Assembly: GCA_951394045.1 (NCBI GenBank)
Contig: OX595988.1
Coordinates: 1-64,000, forward strand
DNA: 64,000 nt
Source: Nitzschia sp. DOCU1
Lineage: Eukaryota; Bacillariophyta; Bacillariophyceae; Bacillariales; Bacillariaceae
Reading direction: 5' to 3'
The notes under the pieces were generated by a model that saw nothing but the letters and a program-made list of their open reading frames with translations, was not told the DNA's origin and searched no databases. Shown here one piece after another: positions 42,061 to 52,596 of this stretch. Every line of letters begins with the position of its first letter. Positions within the stretch are counted from its first letter, which is position 1. A program made the position numbers and the translations under genes.

Positions 42061-45000
42061 ATGAACGACGATATTGTGATTTTCCCCCTCATCCCGACAG
42101 AAGTTCCGACTGAGGTGCTATTGAAATGGAAGGTCAACGCCCACGCCTACGAGGCCCATCTGGGTCGTCTTGAGAGTATTGACACGGCTACTGTCATCCA
42201 GCACGTCCACAAAGTCATCTCTAACGTGGAGAAAGCCGTCACGACCGTGGCTCACGTGGGACCGTCCCTGTTCAAGCTTTTCCCGCGCACTTTAAGCATT
42301 CCTTTGACCTCCGTGTGGGACCAAGTGCTGAACGATGATATTCATGTCGGCGTCCCTCACAACACCGCAGAAAACTTCAAAGTCTTCGCCAAGGACTTCA
42401 TTGCAGCCCATACTGCCGTGGAAGACCGCTACGAGGCCGTCCAGCAGCTTCGTGCTTACAAGAAGCCTCACCACATGTTGGTGCAGGCATTCTACTATCG
42501 CCTACGCGAGATCAACGGCTACATCGACTGGATGCCTGGACAAGAGGCGCCGCTTGATCAAAGGCAGCTTTTGCAAGCCTTGCACGATGGAATGCCCATC
42601 GCCTGGAAGAGCCGCTTTGCGGATGCGGGAAATTCCGCCTCGGCCACCCCGTTGGCTAAGATGCTTCACTATTTCCGTCAGCAGGAAACTCGGGCCGCCT
42701 TCAAGGCGCATGAAAATAGCGCGAAACAGCGTCGTTTTGCAAGCAAAACCAAGCCCAAACGTGAGCATAAGGTTGACACGAACAACCGTCGAAATGGACA
42801 GCGCAAGCGTGGTCATTCCAGCGACGGTTCAACCAAGAAACCTTCTACTAGGATTGGGGACGATGCAGCTTGCCCAGTCCACCCGGATTCCGGACACAAG
42901 TGGGGCGATTGCTATGCCAATGCCTTCAACAAAAACAAAAACAACAGGAAAACGGTCTCTTTCAAAAAGAGCAACAAGAGCGACTCCAAGCCGCCAGCCA
43001 ACAAGGCAGAATCCTTTGTGGTCAATCCAGTTTGCGATGAGTCGATGCGCACGGTCAAATTTAACGTTCCTAGCGAGAACGAGGACCACGAGTCCGTCAT
43101 GTCCGTCGACTCGGTGCTTAACATGCACCCCGAACTTGAATGTAAGTCCTACGCGACGCCGACGTCCTACGTCGTTGATATCTTGCCATCTGTCTCTCAC
43201 GCAATTGATCTCTTCAATCCCTTGGATGTAGAAGAAACCGGCGCGTCGTTCAGCGACGATGTCGAAATATATATTGCTGAGATGAATAAAACTTACCTCG
43301 AAGGAGGCAGTTTAGACAGCATGGTAGATTCAACAGAAAATAGTCCATTAACGAATATCACTACTAGCTTACGTCCTACTTCATTAGCCTTAGTATCTAG
43401 CATCCAAGGATGTGCCGCTCGAACGCCTCTTAAGGTTCTTTTCGACATCGGCAGTGAGGTGACATTGTTGTCACACAAAGCGTTGCCGCCCGGCTGCACG
43501 CCGACGCGTACCGACGCGCTCCCCCTGCGCGGTATTGGCGTCAGTGAGAGCAAACTGAAAGTACGTCTTGAAAAAATCCGTTTTCCCGAATTCTCGCCGA
43601 CGCAGTGCGTCGACAAACCAATTAGCGCGCATGTCGTGCCCGACTTAGGACCGTACGACCTACTTCTCGGAACCGATGTACTTATACCTCTTGGTATCGA
43701 CGCCCTTTGCTCGACAAAAACAATCGCCTGGCTCGGCACTGTCGTGCCCTGGAAGCCAAAAGATCACTTTGACCGTGATATAGAAAATAAGGAAACTACG
43801 GCACCTTGCTTTTACATAGACACTCCTTATTCCGCACATCACGAGGCTATCGCCGACGTATTCGCGGTAAGTCGTCCATGCGATGACATTAAGCAATCCA
43901 AATACGAGATTGCAGCGCCAGACGATGTTGCCAAGCAACAGCTACATTTGACAACGTCTCAGCGAGACGACCTCACTAAGATACTTAGTAAATATGAAGC
44001 TCTCTTCAATGGCACCCTCGTCAACACAGGACACTTGCCAACCTTTCGCAAGAAAGTCTCTCTAGAATTACTACCTGATAGTAAGCCTTTCCACAGTCGA
44101 CCATATCCGGTCCCCGAACGTAATAAAGCAGTTTTCAAAGACGAACTCGACCGCCTGGTTGAGATTGGTGTGTTATCACGCTGCGGCCCGTCTGAATGGC
44201 TCGCGCCTACTTTCATCATCCCGAAAAAGGATGGACGAGTCCGCTGGGTTAGCGACTTTCGCGCCCTAAATAAGTGCATTAAGCGCAAAGTCTATACGAT
44301 CCCCAAAATACACGATATTTTGAAGAAGCGCTCGGGCTATGAGTATTTTACTAAGCTCGACATTTCCATGCAATTCTACACGTTCGAACTCGACGATAAA
44401 GGCAAGGAGTTGTGCACGATATGCACTCCTTTCGGTAACTACCGATATAATCGACTCCCCATGGGCGTCAAACAATCTCCAGATATTGCTCAAGAAGCAA
44501 TGGAAGACCTCCTTCGTGAAATTGAGGACGCCGAAGTTTACATCGACGATGTTGGCATCTTCTCGAATTCTTGGGATGATCATCTGAACACGCTCGATAG
44601 AGTACTTACCATTCTCCAACGCGAGAATTTTACTATCAATCCCCTTAAGTGCGAATGGGGCGTGAAAGAGACTGACTGGCTGGGCTATTGGCTCACTCCC
44701 ACGGGTCTCAGACCCTGGAAGAAAAAGATCGACGCGATCTTAAATATAAGCCGCCCAACGACTGTCTCAGAACTACGGTCTTTCATTGGCGCGGTCACGT
44801 TCTATCGCGACATGTTCCCACGCCGATCGCACATATTAGCGCCACTTACGGCTCAGGTCGGAAAACGCAAACTCGTTTGGACTGCGGATTGTCAGAAGGC
44901 TTTTGACCAAGCCAAAGCAATGCTAGCTAAGGACGTTTTCGTCCACTACCCCGACCATAATAAATCTTTTCATGTATATTGCGATGCGAGCGACCGCCAG

Positions 45001-46689
45001 CTTGGCGCCGCAATCTTTCAAGACGGTAAGCCCGTCGCGTATTACTCACGCAAATTAAACCCTGCTCAGCGCAACTACACTGTTGGCGAGAAGGAGATCC
45101 TCTCGATTGTCGAGACTCTTAAGGAGTATCGCTCCATGCTATTTGGTTGCAAAGAACTACACGTTTATACCGACCATAAAAACTTAACCTTTAATAAATT
45201 AACGACGCAACGCGTCATGAGATGGCGCATGTTCTTAGAAGACTTTGCTCCAATCTTTCATTATATTAAGGGCGACGAGAATACCCTCGCCGATGCCCTT
45301 TCACGGCTGCCAATCACTGAAAGGCAGAGTACGGGATTTAAAAACCCTATCGACCAATATCGGTCGGATATCGTTCATGACAGCGTGAAAGCAATAGACG
45401 CTGCCGAATTGACGTCGTCGCGAGACATGCTCTCGAAACATTCATTTTATTCCATGGCCATCGACGATCCAGATCTCTGCGATTGCTTCGTCCACCTTCC
45501 TGCCCAGACAGGACACAATTTCGTACTCGGTTACGATACTATAGTTGAGGCCCAGGAGCGGGACGCCGTTCTACAAGCCGCAGCAGCAAATGATCCACAG
45601 CGATACGAACGAAAATTGTTGGCGCCTGACACAAATGTGTGGTGCTATACTTCATCGCCAGGCAAGCCCTGGAAAATCTATCTACCTCTTGAATTGTTAG
45701 AGGACGGTATCCATTGGTACCATTATGCGTTAAGTCACATTGGCGGCTCCCGCCTCTACGACACAATGTCTATGCATTTTTACAATCCTAGATTAAAGGC
45801 ACGCATTGAGGAATTAGTCCAACGATGCGACACATGCCAACGCATGAAATTAGTCGGCCGCGGACATGGCCACCTTGCTCCCAAGGAAGCTCCTCTATTA
45901 CCATGGCGAGAGGTCGCAGTCGATCTCATCGGTCCATGGGAAATAGAGGTCGGAAACCACCTCGTTTCATTTTCAGCATTGACAATAATCGATCTTGTGA
46001 CCAATTTGACGGAAATTGTGAGGATCGAAAATAAGAGCGCGGCTCATATCGCGCAGCTCTTTGAGCAGACCTGGCTCGCGCGCTATCCTATGCCCCAGAC
46101 CATCATTTATGATCAGGGCCGTGAATTCACGGGATATCATTTCCAACAAATGTGCGCGCGCAATCATATCGAAAAGCATCCGATATCACGGAAGAATCCG
46201 CAAGCCAATGCTGTGTGCGAACGCATGCACCAAACAATAGGCAATTCGTTGCGCACGTTACGCACCTTAAATCCACCCGCTGGAGTAATAACCGCAGCGC
46301 AAATGGTTGACGCCGCGATCGCCGAAGCAATGTTTGCTCATCGAGCATCCTATAGCGAGACACTAGGATCCACGCCTGGTGCAATAGCTTTCGGCAGAGA
46401 CATGATTCTCAACATTCCTGTCATTGCAGATCTTATCTCAATACGACAAAAGCGACAGCAGCTAATAGACGATCGATTGATCCGGGCCAATCGACAACGC
46501 TTTGCCTACGACTATGCCGTTGGTGACCAAGTGCTAAAGTTAGTCTATAAGCCTAACAAGATGCAGCCACGAGCTGAGGGCCCGTATCCTATTACTCAGG
46601 TGCACACGAATGGCACCGTCACTATACGCCTATCACCCGTAGTGATCGAGCGCATCAATATTCGCCGTATCAAACCATATCGGCAATAG
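42061..46689 (+). CDS. Retrotransposon Gag-Pol polyprotein
   Basis: A 1542-residue single frame from the first ATG (M-N-D-D-I-V-I-F-P); the frame is open further 5' but only into the LTR. Gag occupies the first ~380 residues and ends in a basic region with a C-P-V-H...G-H-K-W-G-D-C zinc-knuckle-like motif. The protease core is L-F-D-I-G-S-E-V-T-L-L, with Asp462-Ile-Gly rather than D-T/S-G. Reverse transcriptase has L-P-M-G-V-K-Q-S-P and Y-I-D-D at 827-830. RNase H has Y-C-D-A-S (Asp975) and Y-T-D-H-K-N-L. Integrase has an H-x-x-x-H...C-x-x-C zinc domain and the acidic triad D1288, D1351, E1387, 35 residues separating the last two, then a G-P-Y end module. No chromodomain is seen. Gag and Pol are fused without frameshift. 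Confidence 0.95.
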   Translation: MNDDIVIFPLIPTEVPTEVLLKWKVNAHAYEAHLGRLESIDTATVIQHVHKVISNVEKAVTTVAHVGPSLFKLFPRTLSIPLTSVWDQVLNDDIHVGVPHNTAENFKVFAKDFIAAHTAVEDRYEAVQQLRAYKKPHHMLVQAFYYRLREINGYIDWMPGQEAPLDQRQLLQALHDGMPIAWKSRFADAGNSASATPLAKMLHYFRQQETRAAFKAHENSAKQRRFASKTKPKREHKVDTNNRRNGQRKRGHSSDGSTKKPSTRIGDDAACPVHPDSGHKWGDCYANAFNKNKNNRKTVSFKKSNKSDSKPPANKAESFVVNPVCDESMRTVKFNVPSENEDHESVMSVDSVLNMHPELECKSYATPTSYVVDILPSVSHAIDLFNPLDVEETGASFSDDVEIYIAEMNKTYLEGGSLDSMVDSTENSPLTNITTSLRPTSLALVSSIQGCAARTPLKVLFDIGSEVTLLSHKALPPGCTPTRTDALPLRGIGVSESKLKVRLEKIRFPEFSPTQCVDKPISAHVVPDLGPYDLLLGTDVLIPLGIDALCSTKTIAWLGTVVPWKPKDHFDRDIENKETTAPCFYIDTPYSAHHEAIADVFAVSRPCDDIKQSKYEIAAPDDVAKQQLHLTTSQRDDLTKILSKYEALFNGTLVNTGHLPTFRKKVSLELLPDSKPFHSRPYPVPERNKAVFKDELDRLVEIGVLSRCGPSEWLAPTFIIPKKDGRVRWVSDFRALNKCIKRKVYTIPKIHDILKKRSGYEYFTKLDISMQFYTFELDDKGKELCTICTPFGNYRYNRLPMGVKQSPDIAQEAMEDLLREIEDAEVYIDDVGIFSNSWDDHLNTLDRVLTILQRENFTINPLKCEWGVKETDWLGYWLTPTGLRPWKKKIDAILNISRPTTVSELRSFIGAVTFYRDMFPRRSHILAPLTAQVGKRKLVWTADCQKAFDQAKAMLAKDVFVHYPDHNKSFHVYCDASDRQLGAAIFQDGKPVAYYSRKLNPAQRNYTVGEKEILSIVETLKEYRSMLFGCKELHVYTDHKNLTFNKLTTQRVMRWRMFLEDFAPIFHYIKGDENTLADALSRLPITERQSTGFKNPIDQYRSDIVHDSVKAIDAAELTSSRDMLSKHSFYSMAIDDPDLCDCFVHLPAQTGHNFVLGYDTIVEAQERDAVLQAAAANDPQRYERKLLAPDTNVWCYTSSPGKPWKIYLPLELLEDGIHWYHYALSHIGGSRLYDTMSMHFYNPRLKARIEELVQRCDTCQRMKLVGRGHGHLAPKEAPLLPWREVAVDLIGPWEIEVGNHLVSFSALTIIDLVTNLTEIVRIENKSAAHIAQLFEQTWLARYPMPQTIIYDQGREFTGYHFQQMCARNHIEKHPISRKNPQANAVCERMHQTIGNSLRTLRTLNPPAGVITAAQMVDAAIAEAMFAHRASYSETLGSTPGAIAFGRDMILNIPVIADLISIRQKRQQLIDDRLIRANRQRFAYDYAVGDQVLKLVYKPNKMQPRAEGPYPITQVHTNGTVTIRLSPVVIERINIRRIKPYRQ

Positions 46690-46830
46690 AGGGTTTTTTC
46701 ACTCATGCAAGTTTTCCCTCACCCCCATATCATAAGCCTTACGATTGTCATTATATAAGGCTCCGCACCAAAATCGGATATCGCCTATTTTCGATATCAC
46801 GGGTGTTCGGTCACCCTTGGAAAGGCAGGA

Positions 46831-47080
46831 TGCGGTGGATGCCTCTATACGTGGCATTCCCCCACGAATCGATTGGGTCGACGAAATGAAGAAGACGCGT
46901 CGACACAGAAAGCGCACGTTCGCTCTTCGGGTATCCCCGATGACGCAGCGGGGCGAAGCGAAGCGAAGCGAACGAAGGGTATCGTGCCTTGGGCCTGTTG
47001 ATCGTAGATCGATTGAAACACCGTGATAAAATAGCACACAAAATTATCGACCTTTATTCTGCTTTTAGTGGGATAACGCA
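46831..47080 (+). repeat. 3' LTR (250 bp)
   Basis: Same sequence and length as 41720-41969. Followed directly by the GTGAC duplication and, at 47241, the HSF start codon. Confidence 0.95.
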
Positions 47081-47240
47081 GTGACTTCTGCTCGCTGATC
47101 CCGTTGAATGCGAACGACGCTTTGTTCGGTTTCCCAATTCCGAAATTCATCATCCACCCCACAAACCGCTTGCCATAAACTGAACAGTAGGACAGGACAA
47201 CTACCTGGTACCGTACCAGGTACTTTTGCAACAAACCACC

Positions 47241-48422
47241 ATGAAGACGACGTCGAATGGCCCTGATATCCGACGATGTTCCATTGGCGTGCAGTTTCCT
47301 TGGAAGATGCATCTCCTATTGGATCAGACCGAGAGCCAGGGACTGAGTGATATCGTTTCCTGGATGCCCGGTGGGAACTGCTTCAAAGTTCACAACAAGG
47401 ATCGATTTGAAAAGGACATCATGCCCCACTATTTCAAAACCAAGACCTACAAGTCGTTTCAGAGAAACCTCAATGTATGGGGCTTTGAAACCAAGCAAAT
47501 GCAAGAATGTGGGGAGAAACGAGCCATCTACCACCCGCTCTTCCGCCGGGGGCAGCCCAATCTTTGCCAGCTCATGTCTCGGGTAGGCAAGATCCAACCG
47601 CACAAGACCACCACAGACGCACACGGGGAGAAAATCACCCACAGTAGCCGTGCATTACTAGCAGCTACCCCAGAAGCTAGCGCCAGCGTTGCTAGGGATG
47701 AACTGCGGTCTAATCTTCTTCCGGCGGCAACAACCGAGGAGAAACTGACTCCGAATGAGATGATCGAGAAGCTGATCCGGGGATTCAACAGCGTGCCTGC
47801 TGCTTCGTGGGCCGGTACTAATCACGAAGGATCTACTAAGCCTGATCATACTCCCCAGGAGACATTTCAGCGCCCACCCAGTCCACCACCAGCAACAGCA
47901 GCAGCAGCAGAGCTCTTCGCCTTGGCCAGGCTTGTTCTTCTGGACGATATTCAACGCCAACAAACACAGGCTCTGACGCAGGCTCTACTACGAAACGACG
48001 TCTCTGGTTCTGTATCGTCCTTGTTGCAGCAGCAGCAGCAGCAGCAGGAGCATGGCAACGGAAGTCAAAGCGGGTCACTTTTTGAAGCCACGGCGTTGCA
48101 GTTCCAGCAGCAACAAATGGGGCGAGATTTGCTTTCCCTGCTAATGGGAAATGCTGGTCCTCCAATCGCTGCAAGCATGTTCCTACAACAAGAACAAACA
48201 AAATCTGCCCCAGCTGCAGCAGCCCCCCATACCCTGCCCCCAGCGGCAGCTCCGCAACAAGAACCCCTGTCGCTACCTTCCAATGATTCATCAACATCGT
48301 CCTCCTCTCGATCCAGATGGGCTCACATTCCACTTGTGATCCAGTCAATTTTGGCGGCAGACAAGCAGAAGACGACGACTGGCGTCGAAGCAACCAGAAC
48401 GACGATGTCATACGAACAATAA
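47241..48422 (+). CDS. HSF-type DNA-binding transcription factor (1)
   Basis: A 393-residue frame, start at the first ATG after the open frame begins (M-K-T-T-S-N-G). Residues ~18-110 are an HSF-type winged-helix domain: F-P-W-K-M-H-L-L-L, D-I-V-S-W-M-P-G-G-N-C-F-K-V-H, D-I-M-P-H-Y-F-K, and the recognition helix K-S-F-Q-R-N-L-N-V-W-G-F. The remainder is Gln-, Ala- and Pro-rich with CAG-type Gln runs near residues 262-270, typical of an activation region. No clear hydrophobic-heptad trimerisation domain is seen. HSF-domain proteins are strongly expanded in diatoms, and most are not proven heat-shock regulators. The retrotransposon LTR ends 160 bp upstream and has replaced or displaced its proximal promoter. 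Confidence 0.9.
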   Translation: MKTTSNGPDIRRCSIGVQFPWKMHLLLDQTESQGLSDIVSWMPGGNCFKVHNKDRFEKDIMPHYFKTKTYKSFQRNLNVWGFETKQMQECGEKRAIYHPLFRRGQPNLCQLMSRVGKIQPHKTTTDAHGEKITHSSRALLAATPEASASVARDELRSNLLPAATTEEKLTPNEMIEKLIRGFNSVPAASWAGTNHEGSTKPDHTPQETFQRPPSPPPATAAAAELFALARLVLLDDIQRQQTQALTQALLRNDVSGSVSSLLQQQQQQQEHGNGSQSGSLFEATALQFQQQQMGRDLLSLLMGNAGPPIAASMFLQQEQTKSAPAAAAPHTLPPAAAPQQEPLSLPSNDSSTSSSSRSRWAHIPLVIQSILAADKQKTTTGVEATRTTMSYEQ

Positions 48423-49761
48423 CCTGGTAGAAGGTAGCAACCAGGAGAAAGATTCGTTGAGTGATGAGGGTTTTGAGTGATGAGGGTGGTGCGGCTGCAG
48501 ATGGGGATCGCGGCGGCCCGTACTCCAGAAGAAGACGACTAGTAGTTCCTCGAAGCCCCAGACCATTCGCATCGTTCTTCTTCTTGCCGTTGTCCCGCTC
48601 CCCCAGGCACAGCCACTGATGGCCCGATTGATGGATATGGCATGCTCCATTTCAGACCGATGGGAGTGGTGTTATCGAGAAGATTGGTCCGAGCCGCAGC
48701 AGCAGAAGTATCGGCTCATGATGATGAGACTCTTCGAGTTTGCAGCGTCGTCAAGACTTCCACCCGCAGGCGCGATTCTGTGTAGTTGACCACCTCATTT
48801 TAGAATGTTTCCGTGGAAATACCATTATTACTACATGAGCTACTATGAATAGCGTGCGTTAAGAAATGCTACTGTAAATAAGCAACGAGTGATGAGCGAC
48901 AGAGTAGAAGATAGTATCGACATACGTATCATACCTGACTTCTTAGCCATGGATGCCGCCTCGCTTCGTCACCGGAGCAAACAATACCACAACTTGTTCT
49001 CCGGGCCCCAACACCGGAACGACGGGTTCTCTTGGCTAGTATGTCGTCGGCTCTCCTCCCCATCAAAGAGAATACCAATCCATCACCGCGGGTACCGTCC
49101 GGTGTTTTATGCAAGGTACCAACATAACGTATCGTACCGTCAACAACTCATGATGGGGGCAGTAGCGTTCTTCCTTATGGGCATACGTCTGTGACATTTC
49201 TGCGCGGAAACATGGCGAGAAAAACTCCTTGAAAATGCTTACGTGGTCGGTCTTGGCCAATCAAAATGGCATGTTCGATCTCATAATAGCCTGATTTGTA
49301 TTTTTTGTCATTCCAGAATCAATTAATGTTTCTTGTCCATTTAGTAGAACTTGCGAAACAAGCAGCTGTTCTTGGGGGATCGAGGAACACATTCGATTGT
49401 CATGAGCACGATCGCATTCTTTGTTGTTATGTCGAGGAGGAGTTTTTTCTTCGTGATTGTGACCATGCAAAGGCGCTACGACCTGTCACTAAACCGGTAG
49501 CCACAGATAAATGGCCTTTCGCGCGAGGACACCTATTAATACCGGTATTTGTAATTAGAGACGAGCAAAAGGGTTTCGCATACTCCGATGCAAACTATCC
49601 GCGCAATAACCCGCAACTAGAAAGTACGCGAAACGAACTAATACCAAATTACATTTTCCGGATCGTCCTCAAACCCCGGCAACGATATTACTTCACCTCT
49701 CGGTTCTCTACAACGAAGAGGAGAATAATCCGGCACCGATTGTCATAAACTTAATATCATC
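48423..49761. other. Intergenic region between the two HSF genes
   Basis: Short frames (48889..49194, 49296..49748) lack motifs and are not called. A TACCGGTA lies at 49540-49547 in the upstream region of the second HSF gene. Confidence 0.4.
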
Positions 49762-51900
49762 ATGTCGGAAGCAAACAGTGCTGCTTTGAGAATCGCGGCT
49801 GCGAAATTGGCAGCAAGTAAGCTTGGGGCAAAGGAAGAGGGGTCTTCTAAGAAGCCTCAATCGATGCACTTTCCACTTAAGCTTCATGTAATGCTCGAGG
49901 AGACCTTGGCTAAAGGGCAATCGGATATCGTCTCGTGGGTGCTTCCGCAAGGAGATTGCTTTATCATTCACGATAAGAGAAGATTCGAAAAAGAAGTCAT
50001 GCCTTCCTATTTCAAATCGACGACCCATAAATCCTTCCAGCGTACACTCAACTTGTGGGGCTTCCAGACGACTAAGGTCGGGGGCAAGCCGGGGGCCGTT
50101 CATCATGAGTTTTTCCTTCGTGGCCAGCCTCATCTCTCACAAGGAATCGTCAGAGTCGGAAGCGTCCAAAAGATGGAAGAACATCAGGAAGCTCTTTATC
50201 GAAGGGATCACCCGCCGGCTCTGAGCACGGACAAAGCAGCTGAACCCCCTTCCCCGTCTCCAGCAGTTACCAGTACCGGTCAACTTCAGGCAGAAGACAA
50301 ACATCATGATTGTAACAACAACTCTTCCCATGCTGTGGCTTTGGCCTTGCTAGAAAAGCTAATGCCGGCTCTTGTTGGAAACCTTCCCAGCGAATCTTCC
50401 AGTCAGGCTTCTAACAAGTCTGAACCGGCAGCCGTGATGAAGCCACCCACATCGGGGTTCTCTAGCTCGGATCTCAAGCTCATCAGCTCGCTTCTTCCGA
50501 AGGAAGAAGACGAGTTGTCCTTTCTTGCTGCTAATAAGGACTTACTCATGATGGATGCCTTCCTATCCCAAAAGGCGCCTGCCAGGAACACGCCTTCTGC
50601 TCCCTCTCCCGCCGAAGAGCTAACTCCGCTCCAAGCACTTTTCCGGGAGGACGAGGAAAGGAAGCAGGCTGTTGTGCGGCCAGCATCTATGGAGCAACCG
50701 GGCACAAATGCTGATACGGAAATGCTAATGGCATTGATGCAGCATCAGCAGCACGGAAACAAGGACAGTATGGCGGAAAAGCTTCTTGCCCAGCTCTTAG
50801 GCATCAAGAGTACACCTCAGGCGCCAGCTCAAGTGGCCAGCCTAGCTCGTGCTCACTCTCAAAGCTCCATGATGAGCCCCGTTCCTTCGGCCAAGGATTT
50901 AATGGTCACGACTCCGTCTGGGGTTAGGATTAGCTTGGATGACCTGGCCAAGCTACACGCAGTTGCAAGTGGAGAGAATATCGCTGCTGCTAGTAGACAG
51001 CATCATTCTGATAGATTTGCCCACGCTGTGTCTCCAGCGAACTCGGTGCATAACTTGAATGCAGCACCCCAGCGACTTTCTTCCGAGCAACATGACAGCT
51101 CGGAACATCTGCTCCGGCTGCTCCTGAAGTCCCTTGAGCAAGACAAGAGCGGGTCCACCTCGTCCCTTTCTGGCTTGGCATCCAGAAGTAGTGCAGGCTC
51201 TCTTCACGGATTGCAGCAAGCAGCTCGGGCGGCTTCTTTCCAAACTTTGGCAGCCGCCATCCGCAATGCCTCTTCCAACAAGCTCCAGCAGAGTCATTTG
51301 CCTGGCTCACGCAACGCTTCCGCTCAGTCCCTACAAGATTTGGTGGCGGCTGTCCGCCATTCGTCTTCGTCTTCACTCCTGAATTCGGCGGCAGAACAGC
51401 AGCGAAAGAGGGACTTGGATGCTGCTTTTTCGATTGCATCCTCGACATCTACCGACACAATCATCCAAAACTTGTTACGCCAGCGCAAGGGCAACGCGGC
51501 CGTATCAAGAAACCCCTCCAGCTCTTCTCCTGTCCTAGAGTCAAACGCGGCTGGGGAGCGATCGCATTTGTTTGCATCGTCCGACAGCTCGTCTTCTCTG
51601 TCTGGCGAGGACGATCGTATCGTTCCTTTCAAGAAACGACGAGTCATGATCCAGATTCCCGAACAAACTGCAACAAACAACGAGGCCACTGCACATAATA
51701 TGGCGTCGGCTCCGCCGCCTCTCTCGAGCCATTATGTTACTGAAGAAAATCTTCAGAACGGCGTTTTCGAACAAACCCACGCTTCGGCCTATTCACACTC
51801 CTTTTCTGCACAGCAACACCTGGCACCCAAGAGGCCCGCCCGTTGCAACCTAATCAACCTGGCGTGGTCCGACATGAGCAAACATGCCCAGGAAGAATGA
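49762..51900 (+). CDS. HSF-type DNA-binding transcription factor (2)
   Basis: A 712-residue single exon from ATG 49762. An Ala/Lys-rich leader precedes an HSF-type domain at ~35-125: F-P-L-K-L-H-V-M-L-E, D-I-V-S-W-V-L-P-Q-G-D-C-F-I-I-H, V-M-P-S-Y-F-K-S-T and K-S-F-Q-R-T-L-N-L-W-G-F. The long C-terminal part is Ser/Gln/Ala-rich with repeated S-S-S-x-L and N-A-S-S-N/A segments (residues ~440-570) and a basic F-K-K-R-R-V stretch near 618-623 that could be a nuclear signal. It is nearly twice the size of the neighbouring HSF gene but shares the same diatom-type domain, so the pair probably arose by duplication with later tail divergence. Confidence 0.9.
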   Translation: MSEANSAALRIAAAKLAASKLGAKEEGSSKKPQSMHFPLKLHVMLEETLAKGQSDIVSWVLPQGDCFIIHDKRRFEKEVMPSYFKSTTHKSFQRTLNLWGFQTTKVGGKPGAVHHEFFLRGQPHLSQGIVRVGSVQKMEEHQEALYRRDHPPALSTDKAAEPPSPSPAVTSTGQLQAEDKHHDCNNNSSHAVALALLEKLMPALVGNLPSESSSQASNKSEPAAVMKPPTSGFSSSDLKLISSLLPKEEDELSFLAANKDLLMMDAFLSQKAPARNTPSAPSPAEELTPLQALFREDEERKQAVVRPASMEQPGTNADTEMLMALMQHQQHGNKDSMAEKLLAQLLGIKSTPQAPAQVASLARAHSQSSMMSPVPSAKDLMVTTPSGVRISLDDLAKLHAVASGENIAAASRQHHSDRFAHAVSPANSVHNLNAAPQRLSSEQHDSSEHLLRLLLKSLEQDKSGSTSSLSGLASRSSAGSLHGLQQAARAASFQTLAAAIRNASSNKLQQSHLPGSRNASAQSLQDLVAAVRHSSSSSLLNSAAEQQRKRDLDAAFSIASSTSTDTIIQNLLRQRKGNAAVSRNPSSSSPVLESNAAGERSHLFASSDSSSSLSGEDDRIVPFKKRRVMIQIPEQTATNNEATAHNMASAPPPLSSHYVTEENLQNGVFEQTHASAYSHSFSAQQHLAPKRPARCNLINLAWSDMSKHAQEE

Positions 51901-52291
51901 TCGCCTTCTTCAGCGACTTTGTATATAACTTGAACAAACGAAGAACAATCCAAAGCGGTTTTGAACAGATAGCCTTCCTCTCACCAGTCCCTTGTATTTA
52001 GCACTGGCACAATCCTATCATACAAATGCTATTTTAGAATCAAATAATCAATACTCGCATACTTTTGGTGGATAGCTCAAAGCCCCGTAGCATATTGAGT
52101 GTTCTTTTCCGGTATCATTTCCAAAAGATTCGAACTTTGCATGAGACGCTCCGATGGCCTTTCTAAGACTTATAATATCGAGTCATCGGGGCTTTTTTAC
52201 CTAATAATAGAGGACTTTTCGGGAGATGCTGGTAACATGGTGCTGAAAACTTCATTATCTTCATTATCATAACTCAACTAGACTTACCCTT
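51901..52291. other. 3' flank of HSF gene 2
   Basis: AT-rich sequence; no gene or clear signal identified. Confidence 0.3.
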
Positions 52292-52596
52292 TCGTCGAAC
52301 CGATTGGCAGTCACTGTTCACGCAACAGCCTACCGAGCCGGGTCGATACGGATGGGGTAGGCCACAGCTGCTCCGCCCGGAGAAGAGCTCCCTCTACCCA
52401 CATATGTGGGAGGGAGATCCGCCTAGTAGGTTTAACATCTATCTATTCATCGAACCGATTGGCTGAATTTGTTCACGCAACAAATTACTGAGCCCCACCG
52501 CTACGTCAAAGCTGTTCGATATGGATGGGGTGGGCCACAGCTGCTCCGCCCGGAGGAGAGCTCCCTCAACCCACATGAGGGAGATCCGCCTAGTAG
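52292..52596. repeat. Diverged tandem repeat, 52292-52430 and ~52447-52596
   Basis: Both units begin near CGAACCGATTGG, share GTTCACGCAACA, a GGCCACAGCTGCTCCGCCCG core and end in GAGATCCGCCTAGTAG. Each has a short palindrome near its end (in unit 1 CCCACATATGTGGG inside CTCCCT...AGGGAG). Unit 2 has about 24 extra bases in its middle. Source unknown; a piece of a solo LTR or other non-coding repeat is possible. Confidence 0.7.

Larger units (their letters stand above)
41715..47085 (+). mobile_element. Complete Ty3/gypsy LTR retrotransposon
   Basis: The element runs from 41720 to 47080 and is flanked by the 5-bp target duplication GTGAC (41715-41719 and 47081-47085). It has 250-bp LTRs beginning TG and ending CA, one intact polyprotein gene, and a purine-rich tract (46819-46830) next to the 3' LTR. 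The LTRs appear identical, so insertion was recent. Integrase lies downstream of reverse transcriptase and RNase H, the Ty3/gypsy order. It sits 156-160 bp upstream of an HSF gene in the same orientation. Confidence 0.95.
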
